This document shows positions 50,685-59,207 of a DNA stretch of 64,000 bases, piece by piece. Where the stretch lies: assembly GCF_004331645.1 (NCBI RefSeq), contig NZ_SJSK01000005.1, positions 1 to 64,000 on the forward strand. The letters are read 5' to 3'. The DNA is from Pedobacter frigiditerrae. Lineage in GTDB: Bacteria; Bacteroidota; Bacteroidia; Sphingobacteriales; Sphingobacteriaceae. Position 1 is the stretch's first letter, and the number at the start of each line of letters is the position of its first letter. Under the pieces are notes generated by a model. That model made no database searches. It saw only the letters and a list, made by a program, of their open reading frames with translations, and was not told the origin of the DNA. The translations under genes and the position numbers were made by a program.

Positions 50685-53129
50685 TCAATTCAAATCTTTT
50701 AACTCGACTAAAGTTTCACCTATAAATTCAACGATTAGCGTCGTCCCCTCTGCTGATGTCATGGTCAGTTCAGCTCCAAGATCCCTACTCAGTCCAGTGA
50801 TTAAACTAAGTCCCAGCGAATTTGTATGGGCATTGTCCATCTGTGGAGGCACGCCTTTACCATTATCACTAATTACCAAACATAAACTGTCCATCGGCTG
50901 TTTTTTAAAAGAAACGGTAACCGTGCCCATCTTATCACTATCAAAGGCATGCTTAATGGAATTTGTAATTGCCTCGTTCACGATCAAGCCAATAGAGATG
51001 GCCTGCGAAACATTAAGCTCTACCTGATCAAAATCCGTACAAAAAACAATATAAGGCCTATCAAAACTATCCTTTAACGATCCTACGAGCTCCTGTAAAT
51101 AAATATCCATCCGGATTGCGCTACTATCATTATTCATGTACAGTTTCTGGTGTATCAAGGCCATCGCCTGTATCCTATTCTGACTATTCTGAACGGCCGA
51201 CAAGGCATCGTCTCGAAGGTAAGCAGCCTGAGATTCAAGTAAGCTCATGACCGTATGTAAATTATTTTTTACCCGATGATGGATCTCATTTACCAACATT
51301 TCCTTCTCTTTCACTAAGCGTTCCAAATTCTGGTTCTTTTTATTGATAACCTCATTGGTTTGTTGTTTAATCCGATACCTATTATAGAACAGACCTCCTG
51401 TTAATAACAACATACAAAAGCCCGCTAAGGTCATGTTCCTGGTCGATCTGGATTGTTCCAGTTCATTATCCTTCAACCTGTTTTCACTCCGCAACAGCCT
51501 GTTATCCTTCTCTCTGTTCGCAGACTGGGCCTCTTGTAGGGTAAACCTTGACCGCATGAGCTGCAACACACGCTCACGGTCCATGGCTTCATATTCCTTT
51601 AATTTGTACCTATTGGCCAATAGCTGCAGTCGTTGTGCCCTATTTGCAGATTCGGCCATTTGCAGGTTCAGCTTCCCAGCAAGTATCAAATTGTCTTTTT
51701 CTTTTTTGGCAGTTTCATATTGTATCGCATATTCCCCTATGCTCATCCTTGTCCTATAGTCGGCCAATGAATCACGATACCGATAAAAATCCCGCATCTT
51801 TGATAATGCAGAAAGGTAGTTACCCTTTGCAGAATCTATGTAATACAACATCCTGTTTGCTTCCTTTTGGTTGCGAAAGGTAAGTTTGCCTCTTCCTGTA
51901 TCAACTGCTTTTTTTACATAATACGCTGCCCTTTCATAATTCTTAGCTCTTATATTAGCTTCGCTAAGTTCTATATAGGTATTAACAATATTGGTAATAC
52001 TCTTGTCATCATAAAACTTAGCTGCAGTGGCAAAATACTGCTCTGCCTTGGCTGGCGATTCTAGTGTTGCATATAAAGAAGCAACTCCTCGGTAATAAAT
52101 ATATTTATCATAGTTATTGTAGTATGGAGAATTGATCTTGAACTTAACCAAGAGATGTAACGGCTCCATATTTCCTCGATTTGCCCAGAGTGAAGAAACA
52201 ACATAATATTTCAAGAAATCGGTCTCCATTGGACGATTAAATTTTTCGCATGAATGGATATAAGCTTTATAGTTTTGATCAGAATGCTTCCAATTATTTT
52301 CAGAATAATAGATTCTACCCAATAGTTTATGAATAAGCCCTATCGCAATCCCGTCACCAGACTCATCGGCTTTTGTCCTAGCCTTTATTACATTCGCCAT
52401 TGCTCTGGTATAATCGTCAGCTTCAATATCTATTTTGGCCAATAGATAATAAGGTTCATATCCGTTTTCATACTTCCTTAAACCTTGTAATGCAATTAAC
52501 TTATTGGCCTCGCTTTTCGCAAGTTCCAATCTATCTTTTGAAAGATAATAATAGCCAAGCTGCAAGCCAATTTTACACTGTAGCCCTACATTTTTATCAA
52601 GTATGGCCAGTTTTTCGCTTTTCTCAAGTGCTATTAAGTATTTATTCTCATATACTGGCTTGAGCAATATAGTTTCTGAAAAATAGTTAAAGGAAAAATA
52701 GCTGGTTCTTAACATGCTAACGGCAAAGGCATACCAAGCATTTGCCTCTGCACCCTTTTTTTCCGAGGTTGCAAATCTCCCTATGATCTTTTTAAACAGT
52801 TCCTCCCCTTTTTTCAAATCGCCCCTTTTAATTTCCAATTTAGCCAATAGCAAATCGGAACGATCCTCCAGCTCCCTGTTTTTCAACTGTTTACTTAGCT
52901 GCAACGCCAGCTGAAGGTAATTTGCCGCAGTGTCCAGTTTCTTAATCGTTGATGAAGGTTTATGAATATAATAATCGCCAATTTGAAGCATCGTGACAAC
53001 TTTATCCCTGTTTGTCTTATCTACCTTAAGCTGGTTAAATAATTGATCAGGTGGCTTAGTGAGATCTTGCGCAAAATTTATTTTCGCAAACAACAAAAGG
53101 ATAATCAAGAGGTAAGTTTTGCCAAGCAT
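50685..53129 (-). CDS. Sensor histidine kinase, TPR-HisKA_2 type (third paralogue)
   Basis: An 814-aa sensor kinase with signal peptide (MLGKTYLLIILLLFAKINFAQ), periplasmic TPR-like repeats, a long coiled coil and one membrane segment (NMTLAGFCMLLLTGGLFY). HisKA_2 core EIHHRVKNNLHTVMSLLESQ, HATPase N-box NEAITNSIKHAF, SDNGKG. It is more divergent than the tandem pair at 40-45 kb. Separate leftward gene with its own near-perfect sigma-54 promoter and paired palindromes, so it is likely under the local sigma-54 regulator and may form a feedback loop. Confidence 0.9.
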   Translation of the reverse strand: MLGKTYLLIILLLFAKINFAQDLTKPPDQLFNQLKVDKTNRDKVVTMLQIGDYYIHKPSSTIKKLDTAANYLQLALQLSKQLKNRELEDRSDLLLAKLEIKRGDLKKGEELFKKIIGRFATSEKKGAEANAWYAFAVSMLRTSYFSFNYFSETILLKPVYENKYLIALEKSEKLAILDKNVGLQCKIGLQLGYYYLSKDRLELAKSEANKLIALQGLRKYENGYEPYYLLAKIDIEADDYTRAMANVIKARTKADESGDGIAIGLIHKLLGRIYYSENNWKHSDQNYKAYIHSCEKFNRPMETDFLKYYVVSSLWANRGNMEPLHLLVKFKINSPYYNNYDKYIYYRGVASLYATLESPAKAEQYFATAAKFYDDKSITNIVNTYIELSEANIRAKNYERAAYYVKKAVDTGRGKLTFRNQKEANRMLYYIDSAKGNYLSALSKMRDFYRYRDSLADYRTRMSIGEYAIQYETAKKEKDNLILAGKLNLQMAESANRAQRLQLLANRYKLKEYEAMDRERVLQLMRSRFTLQEAQSANREKDNRLLRSENRLKDNELEQSRSTRNMTLAGFCMLLLTGGLFYNRYRIKQQTNEVINKKNQNLERLVKEKEMLVNEIHHRVKNNLHTVMSLLESQAAYLRDDALSAVQNSQNRIQAMALIHQKLYMNNDSSAIRMDIYLQELVGSLKDSFDRPYIVFCTDFDQVELNVSQAISIGLIVNEAITNSIKHAFDSDKMGTVTVSFKKQPMDSLCLVISDNGKGVPPQMDNAHTNSLGLSLITGLSRDLGAELTMTSAEGTTLIVEFIGETLVELKDLN

Positions 53130-53197
53130 CGAATTTTCTACAAAGGCTTAAAAATAATTATTTGTTCATAAAAAGAGAACATTTACAGTATAGCCCC

Positions 53198-53213
53198 TGC
53201 AAGAGACGTACCA
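53198..53213 (-). promoter_or_regulatory. Sigma-54 promoter of the third histidine kinase gene
   Basis: On the minus strand TGGTACGTCTCTTGCA. It matches TGGCACGnnnnTTGCW at all but one position, with GG-10-GC spacing. It is the best sigma-54 promoter in the window; it lies 68 bp before the start codon and 50 bp from the nearer palindrome. Confidence 0.8.
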
Positions 53214-53263
53214 TCAGGCAAGAACCTGTTAAACAGTCAACTAGGCAACGGCAAATTATACAG

Positions 53264-53311
53264 TTGTCGATATTTCGCTAAGCATCCACGCAATTGTCGA
53301 CATATCGTTCT
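53264..53311. promoter_or_regulatory. Paired 18-bp palindromes, 30 bp apart (third kinase)
   Basis: TTGTCGATATTTCGCTAA (53264) and TTGTCGACATATCGTTCT (53294), exactly 30 bp start to start, same orientation. Both left halves are identical (TTGTCGAYAT). Confidence 0.75.
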
Positions 53312-53371
53312 CAAAATTATTGAATAACCATCCTATACCATTTTCATGCATATATAATAAACATAAGCTAT

Positions 53372-54430
53372 CTATAAATTTTGTAACTGATTTATTGCAA
53401 CAAGTTGCATTTCCTTATCTTTTCCCCTAAGTTTTATACAACCCAGCATCAAAGAATGATAACGGTCATTAAGTTCAAGTTCTTCCATCAAGGTGATCGA
53501 AACGACCATCTCCTGATTGAACTCTTTACACATCTGCTGAATTCTAGAAGTCGTGTTCAAAACATCCCCCGAGTAGGTGATGTCCCTCTTGATTACACCA
53601 ACTTCACCTGCGATTACAGTACCACAGTGTATCCCGGCTTTAAACGTTGGTAATAAATGATATTTTTGATGATACTTATCCCTTAAGGTATAAAGTTGAG
53701 ATTTGATATCAAAAAAGCAGTTGATACACTTGTTATTTTTCAATCCATCAAGATATCTCCAGGCAACCACCACCTCATCACCCACATACTGATAAATTTC
53801 ACCTTTATTTTCAAGTATCGGGTTGGTTATATCCTGAAAAATATCTTTAAGAAGCTGATGATAGGTCTTGTCTCCTAGGCTTTCGGCAATTGTTGTTGAA
53901 GAGTTTAAATCAAGAAACATGAATATTCGCTTTTCCTCTTTGGGTGTATTATATTTTCCGCGAATAATATCCCAAAAAATCCCCTGTCCAAACTTACTAT
54001 TTACTTGAAGTAAAAGCTGTGTCAGAGAAACCACCACTGCCCATACTAAACCGTTTTTATAAAATCGGAATTTATCACCATATGAGAAAGCATTTAACAC
54101 TTCATTAACCAACAGAATAACACATAGAAAAGATAGGGCAACAATTAAAAGTGTATATCCATAAGGTTTATCATTATACCTTACGTTAACAAAAAATACC
54201 AAGAAACTGCCACCAAGCAAAGCGCCAGAAAACCCAATGCCCATATTTAAGGCAATGGATGAAAGCAATGAATACCTTTCTACGGGTCCCAATGAATTTT
54301 GAGTGTGAAGCACAAGGTGTTCAAAAATGGCAATTACAGCTCCAGTAAACATCCAACATAATGCAATTACTATTAACTGTTGAAGTTTCTGATTTGTTCG
54401 TCGATTAGGTTTCAAAAAACTCATAGGCAT
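53372..54430 (-). CDS. Membrane class III adenylate/guanylate cyclase
   Basis: A 352-aa protein with about four membrane segments in the N-terminal ~145 residues and a C-terminal class III nucleotide cyclase domain. It has FMFLDLNSSTTIAE (metal Asp), YVGDEVVVAW (second metal Asp), KAGIHCGTVIAGEVG and the DVLNTTSRI segment (Asn/Arg). Converts ATP or GTP to a cyclic nucleotide; substrate not decidable by eye. It lies upstream of the third kinase in the same direction (243 bp) but has no operator pair next to its own start. Two CRP-type proteins are encoded nearby. Confidence 0.86.
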   Translation of the reverse strand: MPMSFLKPNRRTNQKLQQLIVIALCWMFTGAVIAIFEHLVLHTQNSLGPVERYSLLSSIALNMGIGFSGALLGGSFLVFFVNVRYNDKPYGYTLLIVALSFLCVILLVNEVLNAFSYGDKFRFYKNGLVWAVVVSLTQLLLQVNSKFGQGIFWDIIRGKYNTPKEEKRIFMFLDLNSSTTIAESLGDKTYHQLLKDIFQDITNPILENKGEIYQYVGDEVVVAWRYLDGLKNNKCINCFFDIKSQLYTLRDKYHQKYHLLPTFKAGIHCGTVIAGEVGVIKRDITYSGDVLNTTSRIQQMCKEFNQEMVVSITLMEELELNDRYHSLMLGCIKLRGKDKEMQLVAINQLQNL

Positions 54431-54950
54431 CTAATTCAACTAAGGAGAAAACGATATAAGCCAAGATAATAAAAATTGAATATTAAAATCATCTTTAAGA
54501 AAACTTCTTAAGCCTTTAGTGTGGACTAAAAGCATGACTTGATTTTTTGGCTTTTTCTCTGAAATACCCACAAAAACTTTGCAAAATATATCTATAACAT
54601 AGATTTAGAAACGGCTGAAAAGGTTATAGAACTAATGTATGACCTATCTGAACTTTCCGTAAAAACAGAAATAGAAGTTGTGCTAAAGAATGAAAGGTGT
54701 TCGAGAAGCACCATAAAGGGGGACAATGGGGCTCGAACTCTAAAAGTGAGATAATACACTCAATAATAAGGTTTTTGAAAACCTTGAGTTTTTAAGTAAG
54801 ATCTAGTATCAGTTATCTAACACTGGCAAAAGCCACTTGACAGTATAAAAAAAGGCCGTGCAGAATTCGAACCATTTTGTGGACGAATTGATTGAAATAG
54901 GCGGTTTTTCGAAAATTTCGAAAGAATAATTACTGATAATCCGTTGATAC
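54431..54950. other. Intergenic region with repeat copy and an orphan reading frame
   Basis: No clear gene. An open stretch at 54563-54754 (LETAEKVIELMYDLSELSVK...) reads protein-like but lacks a start and is not recognised. The right copy of a direct repeat lies at 54887-54930. Confidence 0.4.
54887..54930 (+). repeat. 44-bp direct repeat, right copy
   Basis: Begins attgattgaaataggcgg; about 40 of 45 positions agree with 20271-20314 in the same orientation. The two copies enclose about 34.6 kb. Confidence 0.55.
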
Positions 54951-55286
54951 CTATTTTAAGTAGGCCGATACCGTATGGAACTTGATTTTGTCTTGCTCGA
55001 AAACAAATGTATCACTACCATAAGGGATTTCTGCCGTACTAGATTTGCTTGACCATATAATATGTGCTACATTGAAAACAACGTTCATCTGCTTCATTTC
55101 AAATTCTGATCCTGAGGGAATCATTCGAAACATTTCTATAAAGAACTCCCGAATGGCTGAGATACCTGAAACAACTCCTGTTTCTGAAAAAACGATTGAT
55201 TCTTCTGTGTAGTCTTTTATGATTTCATCAAGGTCATTATTGCCAAAGGCACTGAGGTGATGGGAAAGGATCTGGTCTGCTGTCAT
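54951..55286 (-). CDS. NTF2-like (SnoaL) protein
   Basis: A 111-aa cone-shaped NTF2-like protein: MTADQILSHHLSAFGNNDLDEIIKDYTEESIVF (first helices) and the strands FFIEMFRMIPSGSEFEMKQMNV and DTFVFEQDKIKFHTVSAYL. Such proteins bind or isomerise small molecules. No signal peptide. Last gene of a leftward operon (gap 21 bp) with a secreted NTF2-like protein, a hydrolase and an oxidoreductase. Confidence 0.82.
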   Translation of the reverse strand: MTADQILSHHLSAFGNNDLDEIIKDYTEESIVFSETGVVSGISAIREFFIEMFRMIPSGSEFEMKQMNVVFNVAHIIWSSKSSTAEIPYGSDTFVFEQDKIKFHTVSAYLK

Positions 55287-55307
55287 ATATTTAAAGCTTC
55301 AAAATTT

Positions 55308-55760
55308 TTATTTGGATTTATTATACATATAACGTGCAATTTTCCATTGCCCATTTACCCTTTTAAGAATGAAGGTTTCCCTAAAATCATCTTCGTTTTT
55401 TTGGTTACTTGATTTTATTACAAATGAACCCTTTGAAGTTGATGCTACAAATGCATAGTCGCCCTCTACGGTTAAGTCGGCGATGGCAAACGCAAGAGTA
55501 TACGTGAAATTGTCGAACACATACTTAAATGTACCTTTCAATTGCTCGGTACCTGTGGCTGTTGGAGCACCGGGGGCTAATAAAACTCCTTCAGCGGTGA
55601 AATAGGATACTACTTTGTTAACGTCCGATGCATTTAAGGCATCAAAATAATTTTGAACTACTGTTTTAACCGAAGCCTGATCTTTAGACTGGGCATTAAT
55701 GGTTGTAGCAAAAAATAAAACTGTTAGGAAGGTCATAAGACCTGTTATTGATTTTTTCAT
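55308..55760 (-). CDS. Secreted NTF2-like (SgcJ/EcaC) protein
   Basis: A 150-aa protein with signal peptide (SITGLMTFLTVLFFATTINAQ). NTF2-like domain of SgcJ/EcaC type: VKTVVQNYFDALNASDVNKVVSYFTAEGVLLAPG, GTEQLKGTFKYVFDN, and the C-terminal FRETFILKRVNGQWKIARYMYN. Binding of a small ligand is likely; reaction unknown. Lies between the hydrolase gene (25 bp) and the shorter NTF2-like gene (21 bp). Confidence 0.85.
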   Translation of the reverse strand: MKKSITGLMTFLTVLFFATTINAQSKDQASVKTVVQNYFDALNASDVNKVVSYFTAEGVLLAPGAPTATGTEQLKGTFKYVFDNFTYTLAFAIADLTVEGDYAFVASTSKGSFVIKSSNQKNEDDFRETFILKRVNGQWKIARYMYNKSK

Positions 55761-55785
55761 ATTGATTTGTGTTATTGTTAATAAT

Positions 55786-56667
55786 TTACTTGTTACTATT
55801 TTCTTTCAAAAATGGTCCCATACTCGCCCAAACTGCAGCAAAGTTGACCAAGAAAACAGGATGCGGCGCTTTCGGTATAATACTTAATTGGCTATTGGGC
55901 ATCATTTGATACGCAGCAAAAATTGTCGCCAGGGGTGCATTCATATCCCGTTCGCCTGCAACAACCAACACCGGACATTTGATGGTTGCAAATAATTCCT
56001 TGCTCGCAATCATTGTATTATAAAATGATGCCATATTTGTCCAATATTCCTGAAGCCTATTTGGCTGGGGCATTAAAGCTAATTGCTGATCATAATATAA
56101 TTTGTCATAATTCGATGCTTCTTTTATGTCTAAAATTAGTTTTCGCAAACCTGGCACCTGTTCTCCTGCTCCAATTGCGATCACCTTCTCAACCCTTTCA
56201 GGATACATACTGGCTATTTTATAGGAGGTATATGCTCCATCGCTAAAGCCGAGGATATTTACTTTATCTTTTGTGACCTTGTTGATGACCGATATAACAT
56301 CGTTGGCACGTTGCTCGTAGGTGACTGGATCTTTCCCAATTTCTGACTTGCCGTGACCTCTTGTTGAAATAGCTATCACCTGATAGTTTTTCGAAAGGCT
56401 GTCAATTAACTGGTGCATTTCATAGATCGAGCCATAACCGCCACCGTGTAGCACAACAAATGGTTTCCCTTTCCCATAGATTTCATAATAGATTCTCGCA
56501 TCTCCTGCATTTGCATAATTGCCAGCAATGGCATTATTACCATATTGTATGGCCTTCGAAGATGATGGCTCTCCCTGCAAAAAATAACGGAGCGGTTTAG
56601 TTTGGCTATTTTGGGCAAAACTCTGCAGGCCAAAGAGAACGGATAATACTAACACTATTATTTTCAT
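55786..56667 (-). CDS. Secreted alpha/beta hydrolase
   Basis: A 293-aa alpha/beta hydrolase with signal peptide (MKIIVLVLSVLFGLQSFAQ). VVLHGGGYGSIYEM (oxyanion region), STRGHGKSE, nucleophile Ser in ILGFSDGAYTSYK, Asp in VVAGERDMNAP and His in KAPHPVFLV. Second gene of the leftward operon, between the NAD(P)-binding oxidoreductase and the secreted NTF2-like protein. No close resemblance to the paralogue groups at 23-50 kb. Confidence 0.87.
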   Translation of the reverse strand: MKIIVLVLSVLFGLQSFAQNSQTKPLRYFLQGEPSSSKAIQYGNNAIAGNYANAGDARIYYEIYGKGKPFVVLHGGGYGSIYEMHQLIDSLSKNYQVIAISTRGHGKSEIGKDPVTYEQRANDVISVINKVTKDKVNILGFSDGAYTSYKIASMYPERVEKVIAIGAGEQVPGLRKLILDIKEASNYDKLYYDQQLALMPQPNRLQEYWTNMASFYNTMIASKELFATIKCPVLVVAGERDMNAPLATIFAAYQMMPNSQLSIIPKAPHPVFLVNFAAVWASMGPFLKENSNK

Positions 56668-56698
56668 TTGATTTAAAGGTTAAAGGTGGATAGTTCTC

Positions 56699-57349
56699 TT
56701 AAATTTTTGCTTTTGCGCCCGTAACATTTACTGGTTTACCGATAGCGCCAAACTCGTGTAGATCGCCAAAAACCTCTATTCGAATAGACTGTTCTAAGCC
56801 GCCAACTTTCAAAGCATCAAATCCGCTTTCGGCTATCAATTCCTCCACAACATTATCAATTCTACTATCGTCTGTTGCATAAAATAGAACTACTTTTTCT
56901 CCCGTTTGTGAAGACGCATTTTCCAAAGAGGCTGCCCCCAATGTCCCGAATGCTTTTGCCAATTTCGCTCCGTGTGGTAATATCGCCGCATTCAGCTGTC
57001 CAGCAGATTCATTCTCCCCTATAATTTTCTTAAAACCTCCATTTTCGTCTGGAGCGATGGGATTGGAAGGGTCGATGATGATCTTGCCCTGAAGTTCGGT
57101 AGCATACGTTTTGAAAAACTCCTGTATGGTATTGAACCACACTGAAAGGATTACAACATCTGCCTGCTTGATTGCCTCGGCAGTTTCCAAAGCAGTTGCA
57201 AGGCTTCCCAATTCTTGCGCCATTGCATTTGCATCTGCTAAGTTTCTGCTGGCTACAATTACAGGTTGGTTTCCATTCACTAAATTTTTGGCAACTACTT
57301 TGCCAATGTTTCCTAAGCCGATAATGGCTACTTTCAATAATGTTTTCAT
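56699..57349 (-). CDS. NAD(P)-binding oxidoreductase (F420:NADP-reductase-like)
   Basis: A 216-aa Rossmann protein: VAIIGLGNIGKVVAKNLVNG (GxGxxG), VIVASRNLADANAMAQELG, DVVILSVWFNTIQEFFK and IIDPSNPIAPDENGGFK. The pattern fits the NADPH-dependent F420 reductase / pyrroline-carboxylate-like family. Cofactor specificity is not decidable. First gene of a four-gene leftward operon (gaps of 31, 25 and 21 bp), which starts 102 bp after the CRP-type regulator gene. Confidence 0.85.
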   Translation of the reverse strand: MKTLLKVAIIGLGNIGKVVAKNLVNGNQPVIVASRNLADANAMAQELGSLATALETAEAIKQADVVILSVWFNTIQEFFKTYATELQGKIIIDPSNPIAPDENGGFKKIIGENESAGQLNAAILPHGAKLAKAFGTLGAASLENASSQTGEKVVLFYATDDSRIDNVVEELIAESGFDALKVGGLEQSIRIEVFGDLHEFGAIGKPVNVTGAKAKI

Positions 57350-57451
57350 GTTATTTCTATTTATCGTTAATGATTAATTTAATAACACAAAGTTGCGGTT
57401 TCATCAGAGCTTCCTCCAATGAACTGCATCAAGAAATAACATTGATCTGGT

Positions 57452-58072
57452 TTAAGATTTTGCCTTTACCTGCTTATTGCGCAGTCGGCTCAAGAACTCT
57501 GGCGAAATGCCAATAAACGCCGCCATCTGCACCTGTGGCAGCCGATTGGTAAGATGGGAATAGCTTTGCATAAAAGAAAGATAGCGTTCTTCTGCTGTAG
57601 AGCTAATATTCTGCAACAGTCTTTTCTGGAGCGAAACGAAACTATTTTCAATCAGTACACGGAATATGAGATTGAATTTTGGAGCCCTAGTATAAAGTTC
57701 TATCAGATTTTCATGGCTGATCTGAAAAACCATAGTATCTTCAAGCGCATCGATATTGAGTTCAGATGGTGTCTTTCCATGAAAACTACCAATGTCCATT
57801 AGCCACCAGTTCTCTGCAGTGAATTGTATAATGTGGGTATTACCTTTCTCATCAATCTTATACATCCTCAAACATCCACGAACCACAAAATTAAACTGTA
57901 CACAGATATCCCCCTCTTGCAAAACGTACTGTCTTTTCCTGTACAAGCGTGGTTTGAACAACTCTGAAACCAATTGTTTTTCCTCTCCACTAAGGGGAAT
58001 GAAGCGATTGAAATAATCCAATAGTGGCTCAGTAGGGGTCTGTAAGAGATTTTCTTTCATAAGGGTCTTCAC
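57452..58072 (-). CDS. Crp/Fnr family transcriptional regulator
   Basis: A 206-aa regulator: beta-roll domain (GEEKQLVSELFKPRLYRKRQYVLQEGD ... FNFVVRGCLRMYKIDEKGNTHIIQFT) and C-terminal winged helix (QVQMAAFIGISPEFLSRLRNKQ). Ligand unknown. Upstream neighbour of the NTF2/hydrolase/oxidoreductase operon in the same direction; it could regulate those genes. A similar protein is encoded at 32962. Confidence 0.88.
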   Translation of the reverse strand: MKTLMKENLLQTPTEPLLDYFNRFIPLSGEEKQLVSELFKPRLYRKRQYVLQEGDICVQFNFVVRGCLRMYKIDEKGNTHIIQFTAENWWLMDIGSFHGKTPSELNIDALEDTMVFQISHENLIELYTRAPKFNLIFRVLIENSFVSLQKRLLQNISSTAEERYLSFMQSYSHLTNRLPQVQMAAFIGISPEFLSRLRNKQVKAKS

Positions 58073-58163
58073 CTCGTAAAGATAAGCAAATCTACTTCAA
58101 TCATTCTACCCATACCATATCAGCCTCGATGGGGCATATATCCACATTCCCAATCAAACATTA

Positions 58164-58199
58164 AAATAGCCAATGAAATCTAATCATCATTGGCTATTT
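58164..58199 (-). terminator. Rho-independent terminator
   Basis: Perfect 13-bp stem AAATAGCCAATGA/TCATTGGCTATTT with a 10-nt loop, directly after the leftward barrel gene. The U-run is short, partly inside the stem. Confidence 0.7.
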
Positions 58200-58209
58200 G
58201 ATAAAACTT

Positions 58210-59202
58210 CTATTTGTTCTTTTTAAGAAGCGTAAATGGATTGAAGGAAACCCCTACGTTAAAATAGAATGTCGGATCAGGCTTGGTTTCAAATACAGCA
58301 TCCTTGAATGAATCTTGTTTTCTAAATAATCTTCCAGAAGGAGTCATCTTAAACCCTGTTTTTCCAGTGATTACAAAATTACCTATTGCATGTTCATAGA
58401 TTACCCCACTATTAATATCTAACTGTCTATATTGATATCTCTGATCTGTACCATCTATGTTATATAGGTAAAATGAGGTTTGGTCCATTTCAGTACCTAA
58501 AGAAACGCGTCCGGTATTACTGAAAACATATTTTCTAAGATAGATACTTCTTGGAAGCGTAATATCGGCAATCAGACCATTATTGAATTTGTGTTCATAG
58601 GTAAATATCGGTATTACAGGCGTCTGTGCAGTAGGGTCAATATTGGCCGCTAACCCTAAAGTCATTTTTGTACGTTCATTGGCTTTTAAAACCATCACAC
58701 CTGTTATTACCCCCCTAATCCGTTCAAAATGCTTATCGCTACCATCTACTACAACACTAGAAGAGTAGATCGTTCTTTTTCCAAAAAGTTTCGAGAAATA
58801 GGTAAAGTTTAAAGATGAAAAAAGGTAGTGAAAATCTTCATCAAGCACCGTTGACTTTCCCGTAAAAGGATCGGTCATATCAGCTTCTGCACTAGTATAT
58901 CTATATCCCACAGTGGCACCCAATAACCATGTCTTTCTTTTGATAAAATTGAAGTTAGCACTGATCTTTGCTTGAGTAAAGTTGTTGACTTTACTTTCTT
59001 GTAAAGAAGTACTTCCCCGTTTAGAAGTAAAACTATAGGGTGCTGCGTTTGAGAACTCGATGTTTAAAGGACGGGCGATTGCAAATTTATCAGCTGCATA
59101 TGCAACTGCTCTTTTTGGGACACTGACACTATCCTGAGCAAAACATTCCATCGAGAAGAATAAAATACCTAATATTACTGTTGCTTTTTTTATCATTTTC
59201 AT
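58210..59202 (-). CDS. Outer-membrane beta-barrel protein, DUF6268-like
   Basis: A 330-aa protein with signal peptide (MIKKATVILGILFFSMECFAQ). The mature part is strand-rich with repeated aromatic/polar alternation (LLGATVGYRYTS, LFSSLNFTYFSKL, GLIADITLPRSIYLRKYV, YFNVGVSFNPF) and no membrane helices. Resembles Bacteroidota outer-membrane barrel proteins of the DUF6268 type; exact family uncertain. Follows the unknown gene at 59208 by 5 bp and likely shares its transcript. Probably a porin-like or structural envelope protein. Confidence 0.7.
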   Translation of the reverse strand: MKMIKKATVILGILFFSMECFAQDSVSVPKRAVAYAADKFAIARPLNIEFSNAAPYSFTSKRGSTSLQESKVNNFTQAKISANFNFIKRKTWLLGATVGYRYTSAEADMTDPFTGKSTVLDEDFHYLFSSLNFTYFSKLFGKRTIYSSSVVVDGSDKHFERIRGVITGVMVLKANERTKMTLGLAANIDPTAQTPVIPIFTYEHKFNNGLIADITLPRSIYLRKYVFSNTGRVSLGTEMDQTSFYLYNIDGTDQRYQYRQLDINSGVIYEHAIGNFVITGKTGFKMTPSGRLFRKQDSFKDAVFETKPDPTFYFNVGVSFNPFTLLKKNK

Positions 59203-59207
59203 TTTAT

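Noticed and set aside
54700-54760. tRNA gene remnant (ggggctcgaac resembles a T-arm)
   Set aside because: No cloverleaf can be formed around it and no matching acceptor arm was found.
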